A DNA stretch of 47,787 nucleotides. Origin: Rhodothermales bacterium. Lineage in GTDB: Bacteria; Bacteroidota; Rhodothermia; Rhodothermales; Bin80. Below the pieces are notes generated by a model that did not search any database, was not told where the DNA came from, and saw only the letters and a program-made list of their open reading frames with translations. Shown piece by piece: positions 25,618 to 34,235 of this stretch; the stretch's first letter is position 1, and every line of letters starts with the position of its first letter. The position numbers and the translations under genes are program-made. The stretch spans positions 1-47,787 of the forward strand of contig JAJEDR010000022.1 in NCBI GenBank assembly GCA_022821385.1, in the 5' to 3' direction.

Positions 25618-27372
25618 ATGCGAAAGACTTTTACTGCTCTTCTTGCTGCACTCTTATTGTTTGTGCCTGTACGTGAAGCTGCTGCTCAACTTGATGATGT
25701 TGAATCCCGTCCGACAGTCACGGTAACAGATGGTGATATTGGGGCAGGCGATGAGGTCCGATGGACCGCTGATAATGTATATGTCCTGGACGGTCTTGTT
25801 ATCGTGGAAGACGGTGCGATGTTACACATTGACGCCGGAACCGTTATCAAAGCTCAGGACAGAACGGGAACAGACGCTTCTGCGCTTGTGGTCGCCCGGG
25901 GAGGCAAGATATTTGCCGAAGGGACACCAACTCAACCCATCATATTTACCTCGGTTCAGGATAACATCTCTACTCCCGATTTACTGACGTACGAAGATCG
26001 CGGTCTCTGGGGAGGCATCGTCATCCTGGGACATGCAGGAACAAACAACCCAGGCGATGCCGCCGGCGACTTCAAGGAAATCGAGGGAGTTAATGAACTC
26101 GTGCCCGATGGGGACACACGTGCCGAATATGGCGGTACTGTAGATGACGATAACTCTGGGGTTATGCGCTATGTCTCCATCCGGCACACCGGCATCAATA
26201 TCGGTGAGTCGGACGGCAACGAGATCCAAGGCTTAACCTTGGGAGGCGTTGGCTCCGGTACAGTACTTGAGCACATTGAGGTCTTTGCCAGTGGTGATGA
26301 TGGTGTGGAATTCTTCGGAGGCACCGTTAACCTGAAGTACTTCGTGAGCGTCTTCAATTCCGACGACGCGGTTGATTGGGATCAGGGCTGGCGCGGTAAA
26401 GGGCAGTTCTGGTTTGTACTTCAGGGTACCGATAAAGCCGGAGCTGCTGCGGAGCAGGATGGTGCCGGAGGCGATGAACACTTCCAGCCCTATGCTATCC
26501 CGGAAATCTATAACGTCACCTATGTTGGAGCCGGGTCCGATGCTTCTCCCGAATCAGATCGCGGAGAAATGCTCATGTTCCGTGACAATTCCGGTGGATT
26601 CTATCATAACTCAATCTTCACACAGTTCAATACGGGCAAGGGAGGACATGCCCTCCAAATTGAAGACATTGATAACACAGGATCCAAAACAGAGGACAGT
26701 CGCCAACGGTTTGAGGCCGGGGACCTCGGTCTGACTCACAATATCTGGTGGGATTTCGGGGCCGGAGTTGACCCCCAGACCTGGATCGCAGGTAGTGATC
26801 CCGCGTTTGTGGCCGCTGTACTTACATACCTTCTAGCCAATGGAAATGATACCGTTGATCCACAGCTGCGAGGAATTGAGCGCGGAACGGAGGGAACGGG
26901 AACGCTTGACCCAAGGCCTCACAGTAACAGTCCCGCATTTACGCTTTCCAGGGCTGACTATCCTGACGACGATCATTTCTTCTCCGAAACCAATTATATC
27001 GGCGCTTTTGGCAGCGAGAACTGGCTGGTTGGATGGACTGCACTTGACGAACTAGGATATACAGCCGTCCCAACATCTATTGAGCAGGTTTCTGTAGCAG
27101 AAATACCTTCCGAAATTTCACTCAATCAGAATTATCCAAACCCCTTCAACCCTGTCACCACCGTTGAATTTGACCTCGACCGTGCGCAGAATGTCATCCT
27201 TACAGTGCATGACATTATGGGACGACAGCTAGCAGTTCTTGTTGACAGCCAGAAAGCTGCTGGCACTTACCGTGTGCTGTTTGACGCGAGCAACCTGTCA
27301 AGCGGTCTCTACCTCTACAGACTGCATACGCAGGCTGGAAGCCTGACTCGCAAAATGACGCTACTTAAATAG
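25618..27372 (+). CDS. Secreted protein with T9SS type A C-terminal sorting domain
   Basis: A 584-residue exported protein: signal peptide 1-24 (ending AAAQ), a large middle region rich in Gly, Asp and short strands (GGIVILGHAGTNN, GVMRYVSIRHTG, LEHIEVFASGDDGVEFFGG, LKYFVSVFNSDDAVDWDQGW) that reads like a parallel beta-helix, and a type IX secretion sorting domain at about 505-584 with NYPNPFNPVTTVEFDL and a GLYLYRLHT..G..TRKMTLLK ending. Beta-helix surface proteins often bind or process polymers, but no catalytic motif was found. It starts 157 bases after the TonB receptor and is probably its functional partner at the cell surface; that is inference. Confidence 0.88.
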   Translation: MRKTFTALLAALLLFVPVREAAAQLDDVESRPTVTVTDGDIGAGDEVRWTADNVYVLDGLVIVEDGAMLHIDAGTVIKAQDRTGTDASALVVARGGKIFAEGTPTQPIIFTSVQDNISTPDLLTYEDRGLWGGIVILGHAGTNNPGDAAGDFKEIEGVNELVPDGDTRAEYGGTVDDDNSGVMRYVSIRHTGINIGESDGNEIQGLTLGGVGSGTVLEHIEVFASGDDGVEFFGGTVNLKYFVSVFNSDDAVDWDQGWRGKGQFWFVLQGTDKAGAAAEQDGAGGDEHFQPYAIPEIYNVTYVGAGSDASPESDRGEMLMFRDNSGGFYHNSIFTQFNTGKGGHALQIEDIDNTGSKTEDSRQRFEAGDLGLTHNIWWDFGAGVDPQTWIAGSDPAFVAAVLTYLLANGNDTVDPQLRGIERGTEGTGTLDPRPHSNSPAFTLSRADYPDDDHFFSETNYIGAFGSENWLVGWTALDELGYTAVPTSIEQVSVAEIPSEISLNQNYPNPFNPVTTVEFDLDRAQNVILTVHDIMGRQLAVLVDSQKAAGTYRVLFDASNLSSGLYLYRLHTQAGSLTRKMTLLK

Positions 27373-27399
27373 AGCTTCTACCCGACATTCCATTGTAAT

Positions 27400-27436
27400 A
27401 ACGTCGGGTTCCTCACGTAGGGGACCCGACGTTTTT
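27400..27436 (+). terminator. Rho-independent terminator-like hairpin just upstream of the Na/Pi gene
   Basis: AACGTCGGGT (27400-27409) pairs perfectly with ACCCGACGTT (27424-27433), and the T run 27432-27436 follows. It ends 13 bases before the ATG of the Na/Pi cotransporter. An extra ACCCGAC at 27380-27386 could instead pair with GTCGGGT inside the first arm, which would break the terminator stem. This may simply end the upstream transcript, or act as an attenuator within the operon. Confidence 0.7.
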
Positions 27437-27449
27437 CCACTTTATTACC

Positions 27450-28601
27450 ATGACAAAACCAGACCAAAACAACTTGTCGAGGATCCAACGCCTCTCGCCA
27501 CTCCTGCCGCTGCTTGGGTTGCTCGGTGTGTTGTTTTGCTTTTTCGTCAGTTTAGAGCTCATGGGGACATCCATGAAGCTATTAGGGGAGGGCTTTGCTG
27601 AACAACTGGTTCGGACTACAAGTAATCCGTTCATAGCCCTCTTCATCGGTATCCTTGCAACCTCTCTGGTACAAAGCTCATCCACAGTAACCTCATTGGT
27701 GGTTTCTGCCGTAGCCGGCGGGGGACTAACTGTCGCAGGTGCCATTCCAATAGTGCTTGGAGCTAACGTGGGTACCAGCGTGACAAATACAATTGTTTCG
27801 CTGGGCCATATCGGGAGAAAGGACGAATTCGGCAGAGCCGTGGGGGCTGCCACAGTGCATGATTTTTTCAACCTGCTGGCAGTCGCGATCTTTTTCCCGC
27901 TAGAATTAATCTTTGGATTCCTGTCTAGTTCGTCTGCTGCACTTGCTGCCGGAGTAACTGGCGTAGGCGGAACTGAGTTGTTTGATTTTGTCGGTGTGAT
28001 GACTGCGCCGATAGTAAGTGGCCTGGTTACTTTGATGCTGGACTCAGGCGTGTTAGTCCTGATACTTGGTGTTCTACTTCTGTTCTTTTCTCTTCGCTAT
28101 CTGGTAGTACTCCTGCGCAGACTGTTTCTCGGCCGGTCAGAGCGACTCATCAATAAATACTTGTTTGGTCCTGTACCGATTGCACTTGCCTTCGGTACAC
28201 TCGTGACCATCATGGTGCAAAGCTCATCAATCACAACATCAATTACGGTTCCCTTGGTTGGGGCAGGTATTGTAACCGTATCACAAATCTTCCCATTTGT
28301 GCTGGGTGCAAACATTGGTACAACGGTCACCGCACTATTGGCTTCACTCGTTTTGGCAAGTGGAGGCAGTGTGTTAGGAGCCGCTGCCTTGCAGGTTGCA
28401 CTTGCTCATCTCATATTCAATTGTTGTGGGGTAATTACCTTCCTACCCTTCCGAACGATGCGGAGAATTCCAATACGTATGTCTGAATTATTAAGTCTGC
28501 TTGTCGTGAAGAATCGTGCTTGGGCATTTGGGTATGTTGCTTGTATTTTCTTTCTTGTTCCGCTAGTGATAATTCTGTTAACACGTAACCTAGGTTCCTG
28601 A
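27450..28601 (+). CDS. Na/Pi-cotransporter family protein
   Basis: A 383-residue inner-membrane transporter of the Na+/Pi cotransporter (SLC34/NptA-like, PF02690) family. The two inverted half repeats are plain: LVQSSSTVTSLVV (QSSS at 75-78) with GANVGTS (104-110), and MVQSSSITTSI (QSSS at 257-260) with GANIGTT (286-292). The protein has about eight to ten hydrophobic segments and lacks the C-terminal PhoU-like domain of YjbB-type members. It would bring phosphate across the inner membrane with sodium. It follows the T9SS gene, with a hairpin in the leader. A reverse transport role is possible for this family. Confidence 0.92.
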   Translation: MTKPDQNNLSRIQRLSPLLPLLGLLGVLFCFFVSLELMGTSMKLLGEGFAEQLVRTTSNPFIALFIGILATSLVQSSSTVTSLVVSAVAGGGLTVAGAIPIVLGANVGTSVTNTIVSLGHIGRKDEFGRAVGAATVHDFFNLLAVAIFFPLELIFGFLSSSSAALAAGVTGVGGTELFDFVGVMTAPIVSGLVTLMLDSGVLVLILGVLLLFFSLRYLVVLLRRLFLGRSERLINKYLFGPVPIALAFGTLVTIMVQSSSITTSITVPLVGAGIVTVSQIFPFVLGANIGTTVTALLASLVLASGGSVLGAAALQVALAHLIFNCCGVITFLPFRTMRRIPIRMSELLSLLVVKNRAWAFGYVACIFFLVPLVIILLTRNLGS

Positions 28602-28857
28602 CGGTAATATTCTACAGTGCCCGCCAGAAAACAGCTTTGGCAACCACGGCAAATTACGGACTCCGCGAACACGAATTAGGTGACTTGTGTGCAATTGCCG
28701 GTGGTTAGAACGATCATTCCTCAGAATTGCACGTCTCGGTACGAGCCCTATAAGATGCGCTTTCCGACAGGCATGAATCCCGTGAGTGGTTTTGCCCGGC
28801 TGTTAGGTGTCACGTGAACATGAGCGAACTCAAGAAACACTCCATACGCTCCACAAT

Positions 28858-29394
28858 CTACCACCATTCTTCCCGATCACGCAGACCAGTGATATGTGCT
28901 ATATGGTGGTTTCCGTGCCACGCATAAATAACCAGAAAATTCTCACAGGTCCGCAAGCCGTCCTCTGGATGCATAACCTCGCACTTCCAGTCACGTTTAC
29001 TCATTGCCCGCATAAGCCTGCACCACCGAGGATGCAGCGCACCCAGAAGTGCAAGTGATTCTTCAACGGGACCGTGACGTGCATCAGAGAGATCTGCCCA
29101 GGCATCTTGATCATAGGCCTTGATCGTGGGAAAATCCTCTGTCAGCGCCCACCGAAAACGAATGTACGCATTGAGGTGGCTGTCCGGGATGTGATGGACA
29201 ACTTGGCGTACAGTCCAGCCATCAGGCCGATAAGGAGTGTCTAATTGACTGTCCGTCAGTCCAACCACTGCCTGACGAAGCAGCATCGGTGCAGATTCAA
29301 TTTGATCAATGAGCTCGCTGCGCTGTGCATCAGACAGACTTCGTCCCACCTTGGGAGCGCCTATTGGAAAACGTAATGGATCTGGTAGCTTCAT
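28858..29394 (-). CDS. YfiT/BstA-like DinB-superfamily protein
   Basis: A 178-residue four-helix-bundle metalloprotein of the DinB/YfiT group. The metal ligands appear as His67 in VVHHIPDSHLN and His160 and His164 in WHGNHHIAHI, the usual triad. The opening DPLRFPIG and WTVRQVVHHI are typical of the YfiT subfamily, which includes putative bacillithiol-dependent S-transferases. The exact reaction here is not known. The gene begins 28 bases after the end of the SDR gene on the same strand, so they are likely cotranscribed. The 256 bases on its far side (28602-28857) hold no gene I can recognise. Confidence 0.85.
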   Translation of the reverse strand: MKLPDPLRFPIGAPKVGRSLSDAQRSELIDQIESAPMLLRQAVVGLTDSQLDTPYRPDGWTVRQVVHHIPDSHLNAYIRFRWALTEDFPTIKAYDQDAWADLSDARHGPVEESLALLGALHPRWCRLMRAMSKRDWKCEVMHPEDGLRTCENFLVIYAWHGNHHIAHITGLRDREEWW

Positions 29395-29422
29395 GCGAAT
29401 GCTGTTTTCTGGATGTTATATC

Positions 29423-30109
29423 CTAAATATCTCCTTCTCGGGGTCTAAGAACCACTTCCTCTATGACCGTGCGGGAGCTTAGTTTCCAAGTATCAAGCAC
29501 ACAGCGGGCTACATCCTCGGGTGGCATAAACCGCTCCTCCGGCAGCGTAGTACCATCCCAACTGGGCGTGAGCGTAGCACCTGGCAGAACTGTCGTAACC
29601 CGAAGCCCCGTGTTAAACGTCTCAGCACGCACGACTCTCGCGAGCCCCAACAATCCGTGCTTCGCAGCACAGTATGCGCCGGCCCCAGCGTAGGCCTGCT
29701 GAGATGCCACAGATGCCATAAAGAATACATGTCCCGAACCTGCATCAAGCATACTCGGAAGCAAGGCCCGTGTAACCATGAATGCCCCAGTCAGGTTTGC
29801 TTCAATCTGCTGTCTGAACAGGCTTGGCGTGGTTTCCAAGAACGGCTTCGCAACGAAATGACCTGCATTGTTTATGAGCACATCCGGCGGCCCAAATTCT
29901 AAGAGAATCTTCCTGCATGTTTCCTCAACTTGCTCCTCCTTGGTTATGTCGCACACCATAGGCTTCCCCTTCGTCTTCTTCGCAACTGCTCCCAGGCGGC
30001 GTACCGAGCGTCCAAGTATAATAATCTGATGGTCTCCGTCGCTGCGAAATACTTCCGCGATCGCAGCGCCAATACCACTGCTCGCTCCAGTTATTACAAT
30101 TTTAGCCAT
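29423..30109 (-). CDS. Short-chain dehydrogenase/reductase
   Basis: A 228-residue classical SDR. The NAD(P) motif ITGASSGIGAAIAEVF (6-21), the Asp-containing DIT near 60, NNAG near 80, the catalytic Ser in MASVAS and the Y..AK pair in YCAAKHG are all present, followed by the PGATLTPSWD loop. It reduces or oxidises a small hydroxy or keto compound; the substrate is not predictable. It starts at 30109 next to a divergent phosphoribosyltransferase gene at 30212 and precedes the YfiT-like gene on the same strand. Confidence 0.9.
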   Translation of the reverse strand: MAKIVITGASSGIGAAIAEVFRSDGDHQIIILGRSVRRLGAVAKKTKGKPMVCDITKEEQVEETCRKILLEFGPPDVLINNAGHFVAKPFLETTPSLFRQQIEANLTGAFMVTRALLPSMLDAGSGHVFFMASVASQQAYAGAGAYCAAKHGLLGLARVVRAETFNTGLRVTTVLPGATLTPSWDGTTLPEERFMPPEDVARCVLDTWKLSSRTVIEEVVLRPREGDI

Positions 30110-30211
30110 GTGATGTGAGCGTCTAGTCCACCGTGGTCAAACAGCATCCTGCCATTCGGGATCCGGTGTGGCGTTTCGGCGTAGATTTATTTCCGAGCAT
30201 GCCCCATTGTC

Positions 30212-30646
30212 GTGTCCACTTTAACGAACATCCCCGCTATTGCGTTTGAGGTTGTCAGCGAAAGACTGCGCAACACTGAACTCCCTGCTGCTGATTTAGT
30301 CGTTGGAATCGGTTCTGGAGGGATCGTACCTGCTGCAATGACTGCACATGAGTTGCGAGTGCCAATGATGCCACTGTGGTTGAACTACCGGGATAAGAAC
30401 AATAAGCCCCGGCATTCATTTCCGCAATTGTACCAACCGTTCAATGTGCCCTTTGAGGCAAATCATATACTGCTCGTGGATGATGTAGCTGTTTCTGGAG
30501 AAACATTAAATACTGCAATGAAACTGCTCCCCCCAAACGCTGGCGTAAATACACTTACGCTGAAAGGATGCGCAGACATTGTACTCTTCCCTGAAATCGA
30601 GTCCTGCGTGCAGTGGCCCTGGAATCCACCCCAACATAACATCTGA
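30212..30646 (+). CDS. Phosphoribosyltransferase-domain protein
   Basis: A 144-residue type I PRTase fold. It has the GIGSGGIVPAAMTAHEL strand-loop (32-48) and the PRPP loop HILLVDDVAVSGETLNTA (about 85-102) with the two acidic residues and the flexible loop residues in place. The hood that sets base specificity is short, so substrate is uncertain; xanthine/hypoxanthine-type or a regulatory homologue are both possible. The start is a GTG at 30212, as no in-frame ATG fits. The aldo/keto reductase gene starts 5 bases after its stop, suggesting one operon. Confidence 0.85.
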   Translation: MSTLTNIPAIAFEVVSERLRNTELPAADLVVGIGSGGIVPAAMTAHELRVPMMPLWLNYRDKNNKPRHSFPQLYQPFNVPFEANHILLVDDVAVSGETLNTAMKLLPPNAGVNTLTLKGCADIVLFPEIESCVQWPWNPPQHNI

Positions 30647-30650
30647 CATC

Positions 30651-31610
30651 ATGAATCGACGAGACTTTGTACAGTGGGTATTGACCGTTGGATCAGCTGC
30701 ACTGATTCAGCGGCACAAACCAAACGACAGCGACGAATTGCCCCGCCGCCCATTCGGTCGTACAAATGAAGAAGTTACCATGCTTGGCCTCGGAGGCTGG
30801 CATATTGGACGAATGAATGAACGGGATGCCCAAGCTACTATAGAAGCCGCTATGGAGGGTGGTGTTCGCTTCTATGATTCAGCGGAGTCATACCAGCGTG
30901 GAGGAAGCGAACGTTATTTAGGCAGATTCCTGGTCCCGCAATGGCGGGACCAAGTCTATCTGATGTCAAAAACAACTGCAACTACGGCTAAGGGTGCGCG
31001 AGAGCATCTTGAAGGTACACTACGGAGATTCAACACCGAGCAAATGGATCTCTGGCAAATGCATGCAATAACCAGTCCACAAGACGTTGATCGGCGAATT
31101 GAGGCAGGTGTACTTGATGTAATGGAGCAGGCCCTCGCAGAGGGTAAAACCCGTCACATCGGTTTTACAGGTCATACTGATCCCGCGGCGCATCGCCACC
31201 TCCTTGAACAGACTGATATATTCCATGCTGTTCAATGCCCCGCCAATGTAGCAGACGTAAGCTACAAGAGCTTCGTACGAACGGTAATTCCGAAAGTCGT
31301 AGAGCGAAATATGGGCATGATTGCCATGAAAACACTTGCAAATGGGGGATTTTTTGGGGGTTCTAATCATGGACAGCATGGCAATCGGCCACGTGTTGTA
31401 CCAATCCATTTGTCTATCCAGGAAGCGCTGCACTTCGTATGGTCCCTTCCGGTCAGCGTGATCGTTACCGGTCCAGACAATATCGAACAACTCCGCGAGA
31501 AAATTGCCTTAGCTCGGACTTTTATAGGTATGTCAGAGTCTGACAGGAATGAACTCGTTGCACGCATCGCAGACATGGCCGGGCGTGGAGTGGAATTCTA
31601 CAAGGCATAA
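30651..31610 (+). CDS. Aldo/keto reductase with Tat-type signal
   Basis: A 319-residue aldo/keto reductase. The N-terminus MNRRDFVQWVLTVGSAALI has twin arginines followed by a hydrophobic run, so export through the Tat pathway is likely. The barrel shows LGLGGWHIG, the catalytic Asp and Tyr of YDSAESY (about 53-59), the Lys of LMSKT, a His in MHAI and the NADPH-binding VIVTGPDNIEQLRE near the C-terminus. The frame is open further upstream to 30579 inside the preceding gene, but the ATG at 30651 begins the signal. Substrate unknown. It lies between the PRTase and a CarboxypepD_reg protein, both closely spaced. Confidence 0.9.
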   Translation: MNRRDFVQWVLTVGSAALIQRHKPNDSDELPRRPFGRTNEEVTMLGLGGWHIGRMNERDAQATIEAAMEGGVRFYDSAESYQRGGSERYLGRFLVPQWRDQVYLMSKTTATTAKGAREHLEGTLRRFNTEQMDLWQMHAITSPQDVDRRIEAGVLDVMEQALAEGKTRHIGFTGHTDPAAHRHLLEQTDIFHAVQCPANVADVSYKSFVRTVIPKVVERNMGMIAMKTLANGGFFGGSNHGQHGNRPRVVPIHLSIQEALHFVWSLPVSVIVTGPDNIEQLREKIALARTFIGMSESDRNELVARIADMAGRGVEFYKA

Positions 31611-31641
31611 CGCCGTCTATATTCCAACTAGATTGGATACG

Positions 31642-32760
31642 ATGAAACGAGTGTTAACCTTCATGTTGTTGCTTGTCTCTGCCCAACTTGCAGAAGCTCA
31701 GATTGCAGCGACAATTACCGGCACCATAACCGACTCTACGGGAGCGCCGATTGCACAGGCAAATGTCTTCATTGCCTCATCAATGGCCGGGACAACTACC
31801 GATGACAATGGTCTCTATGAGTTGCCCGGCATCCCGCTGGGCACCCTGCGCCTCGTGGCGTCCCGTATAGGGTACGAACCCGACCACGTTGATCTGTTTG
31901 TGCGCGAGGCACGCACATACACGCATGATTTTCAGCTTCGGGAAAAAATTTACGAGATCGGGGAAGTAACGGTATCTACCAATAATCGAAGGTGGCAGCG
32001 GCAATTGGAACGATTTACAAACATATTCATCGGTGAGAGTCCAAATGCTCAGGAAACCACTATCATGAACCCCGAGGTGCTGGATTTTTCGGGGAGTGGT
32101 GGAGAATTCAGGGCACAGGCAAGTGAACCCTTAATCATAGAGAATAAGGCCCTTGGGTATAAGCTGACCTATTTTCTGAATGAGTTTATTGCAGAACCAA
32201 ATAGCTGGCGGTGGGACGGGGAACCACTTTTTGAACCACTGGAACCCTCTAGTCCAGAAGAGGCAGCCCGATGGAGCGCCAAGCGCGACTCGGCCTTCTA
32301 TGGATCCTTCAGGCATTTCCTTCTCTCAGTCATTAATGATCAAGTAGAGGAACAGGGCTTCAAGATTTACTCTCGCCCCGGCTCCAATCAACGTGTACTG
32401 GATCTACGCGGTGGAGTGTCCGGTAACCGGGACAACCGTTTTCCTATTAAGGCCTCAGATATTATTCGAGCCGGACAATATGATGATGAGCGAATTCTGG
32501 ATTTTGAGGGCTATATAGATGTGGTTTATACACATGAACTGGAAGATGCGGCCTACCTAAGATTGCAACGACGGGCAGGACGAGCGCGTTATCAGACTTC
32601 ACCAATCCGGCTTGATCACGGACCAACTGCGGTGGATCTTAAAGGGGACACTCTGGATCCTTATGGCGTCACTTTCTACGGCGGATATTTTGCTTATGAG
32701 CGTACAGGGGATCAGCTTCCAAAGGAATTTCGCCCATGGACTCAGGGCGAAAGTTTCTAG
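31642..32760 (+). CDS. Exported CarboxypepD_reg-like protein, copy 1
   Basis: A 372-residue exported protein: signal peptide 1-20 (ending AEAQ), a CarboxypepD_reg-like beta-sandwich at about 24-112 (TGTITDSTGAPIAQANVFIA, DDNGLYEL, GYEPDHVDL), and a family-specific C-terminal region at about 115-372 with WQRQLERFTNIFIGES, the block QASEPLIIENKALGYKLTYFL and a W..KR..AFYGSFRHFLLS motif. The function is unknown; such proteins are common in Bacteroidota-type envelopes. The frame is open from 31549, but the signal peptide sets the ATG at 31642. It is a paralogue of the next gene and 31 bases after the reductase gene. Confidence 0.82.
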   Translation: MKRVLTFMLLLVSAQLAEAQIAATITGTITDSTGAPIAQANVFIASSMAGTTTDDNGLYELPGIPLGTLRLVASRIGYEPDHVDLFVREARTYTHDFQLREKIYEIGEVTVSTNNRRWQRQLERFTNIFIGESPNAQETTIMNPEVLDFSGSGGEFRAQASEPLIIENKALGYKLTYFLNEFIAEPNSWRWDGEPLFEPLEPSSPEEAARWSAKRDSAFYGSFRHFLLSVINDQVEEQGFKIYSRPGSNQRVLDLRGGVSGNRDNRFPIKASDIIRAGQYDDERILDFEGYIDVVYTHELEDAAYLRLQRRAGRARYQTSPIRLDHGPTAVDLKGDTLDPYGVTFYGGYFAYERTGDQLPKEFRPWTQGESF

Positions 32761-33853
32761 GAGCTCAACTTACTTGGCCTTGCTTTTACTGAGCAATGCT
32801 GCACTCTTCTGTGTAGCATCTGCACAAGATCCTGTACTTACGGGTACCGTTGCCGATGCAGAATCCGAACGTTTACTGCCGAGGGCGCATGTATTCATTG
32901 CGTCTTCGATGATCGGAACGACTACCGACAGAGATGGCAAGTTTGTTCTCAAAGGTGTACCCCCTGGGGCGCATCGCCTAGTTGTCACAATGCTTGGATA
33001 CGAGCCAGTCCATGTCGACACATTGTTCCGGGCCGGAAATCAATACGAATTTGATCTTCACCTCAAGTCTACGACTATTGAACTGGAGGAGGTCGTCGTT
33101 AATGCACGACTGGCTCGCAAATGGCAAAGACGCCTGATTAAATTCACACGCCTGTTTCTGGGAGAGACCGAAAACAGCGATCTAACCACCCTCCTGAACC
33201 CCGAAGCCCTCAGCTTTACAAGTCGACTTGGCAAACTATCTGCTACGGCCAGCGAGCCGTTGATCATTGAGAACCGTGCACTGGGTTACCAAGTCCAGTA
33301 CTACTTGAAGGAATTTTTTCACTACGGCAATACGATCAAGTACGATGGCGAGCCCTCCTTTACGGAACTTGTCCCAACCGACAGCCTCGAAGCTGAGCGC
33401 TGGCGAGTCAACAGACAGGCAACTTTTGCCGGATCGCAACGACATTTTTTACTCTCTGTTCTGGCAGGTAAAGCAGAGGAAGAAGGATTTGAAGTCTATC
33501 GGAGGTTCTCACTTGAACCCAACCGCTCAGGGTTTCTCATGGACTCCAACCAATTGCTTGAACCTGGTCCCAGTCCACTTGAAAGAATACTCACCTTCAC
33601 CGGTGTTCTGGAGATCGTGTACACCAAGGAAACAGAAGACAACAACTTTAAGCAATGGCAGCGTCTACCCGAATGGAGTCGCCCTGGGCCTCAGCGTTCA
33701 TTTATGGAACTGACCTCCGGCCCCACAGCTATTGACAAATCTGGAGAAGTGATTGACCCTTACGGTGTGAGGGTCTATGGTTATTATGCCTTTGAGCGCG
33801 TTGCCGACAAGGTGCCAAAAGAGTATCGCCCTCCTGATTGGGCTCACAAATAG
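32696..33853 (+). CDS. Exported CarboxypepD_reg-like protein, copy 2
   Basis: A 385-residue paralogue of the preceding protein with the same layout: signal region around residues 25-44 (ending SAQ), CarboxypepD_reg-like domain (TGTVADAESERLLPRAHVFIASS, GYEPVHVDT), then WQRRLIKFTRLFLGET, ASEPLIIENRALGYQVQYYL and GSQRHFLLSVL. The start is uncertain. The ATG at 32696 lies inside the previous gene (65-base overlap) and gives a 25-residue basic N-region before the signal core; a TTG nearer to the core is also possible. The tandem arrangement indicates gene duplication. The ligand or partner is unknown. Confidence 0.8.
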   Translation: MSVQGISFQRNFAHGLRAKVSRSSTYLALLLLSNAALFCVASAQDPVLTGTVADAESERLLPRAHVFIASSMIGTTTDRDGKFVLKGVPPGAHRLVVTMLGYEPVHVDTLFRAGNQYEFDLHLKSTTIELEEVVVNARLARKWQRRLIKFTRLFLGETENSDLTTLLNPEALSFTSRLGKLSATASEPLIIENRALGYQVQYYLKEFFHYGNTIKYDGEPSFTELVPTDSLEAERWRVNRQATFAGSQRHFLLSVLAGKAEEEGFEVYRRFSLEPNRSGFLMDSNQLLEPGPSPLERILTFTGVLEIVYTKETEDNNFKQWQRLPEWSRPGPQRSFMELTSGPTAIDKSGEVIDPYGVRVYGYYAFERVADKVPKEYRPPDWAHK

Positions 33854-34235
33854 CTGGAGTTACGCCAAGGCTGCAACCATCAAAATGAGGAGCGAGCATA
33901 CTTGCGCGGGGGATAAACCGCGTTGTCGAACTTTCGCCAGAAAAAACCAGTGATGTCAACACGACCGCGTCGTTTACGAGCATGTCGACCGCACCCCTTG
34001 CAACAATAGCAGTCGCCTGACAACTGATCTCCAAAAAGGCCCCTGAAGCTCACTGAGCACCTAGTGCCGGAGATAATGTGCGATTTAGCTTTTAACGGAT
34101 CGGAAAGTGAGGCAATACCTTGTGCACCCTGTGTGTAAATATCAGCATGCAATTACTATTTTTATGCACAACTTGTAACTCAGAGTTTAATGCTGCCGAT
34201 TTAGCGAAATAACTGCATGAAACAGTCTCGGAACT
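33854..34235 (-). pseudogene. Possible short-chain dehydrogenase relic
   Basis: 382 bases without an intact gene. On the minus strand one frame (about 33850-34030) reads QATAIVARGAVDMLVNDA, very like the SDR segment that precedes and includes the NNAG motif, with the final Gly missing. The upstream continuation lies in a different frame and no GxxxGxG start is present. This could be the remains of an SDR gene, or chance. Nothing else was recognised here. Confidence 0.3.
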
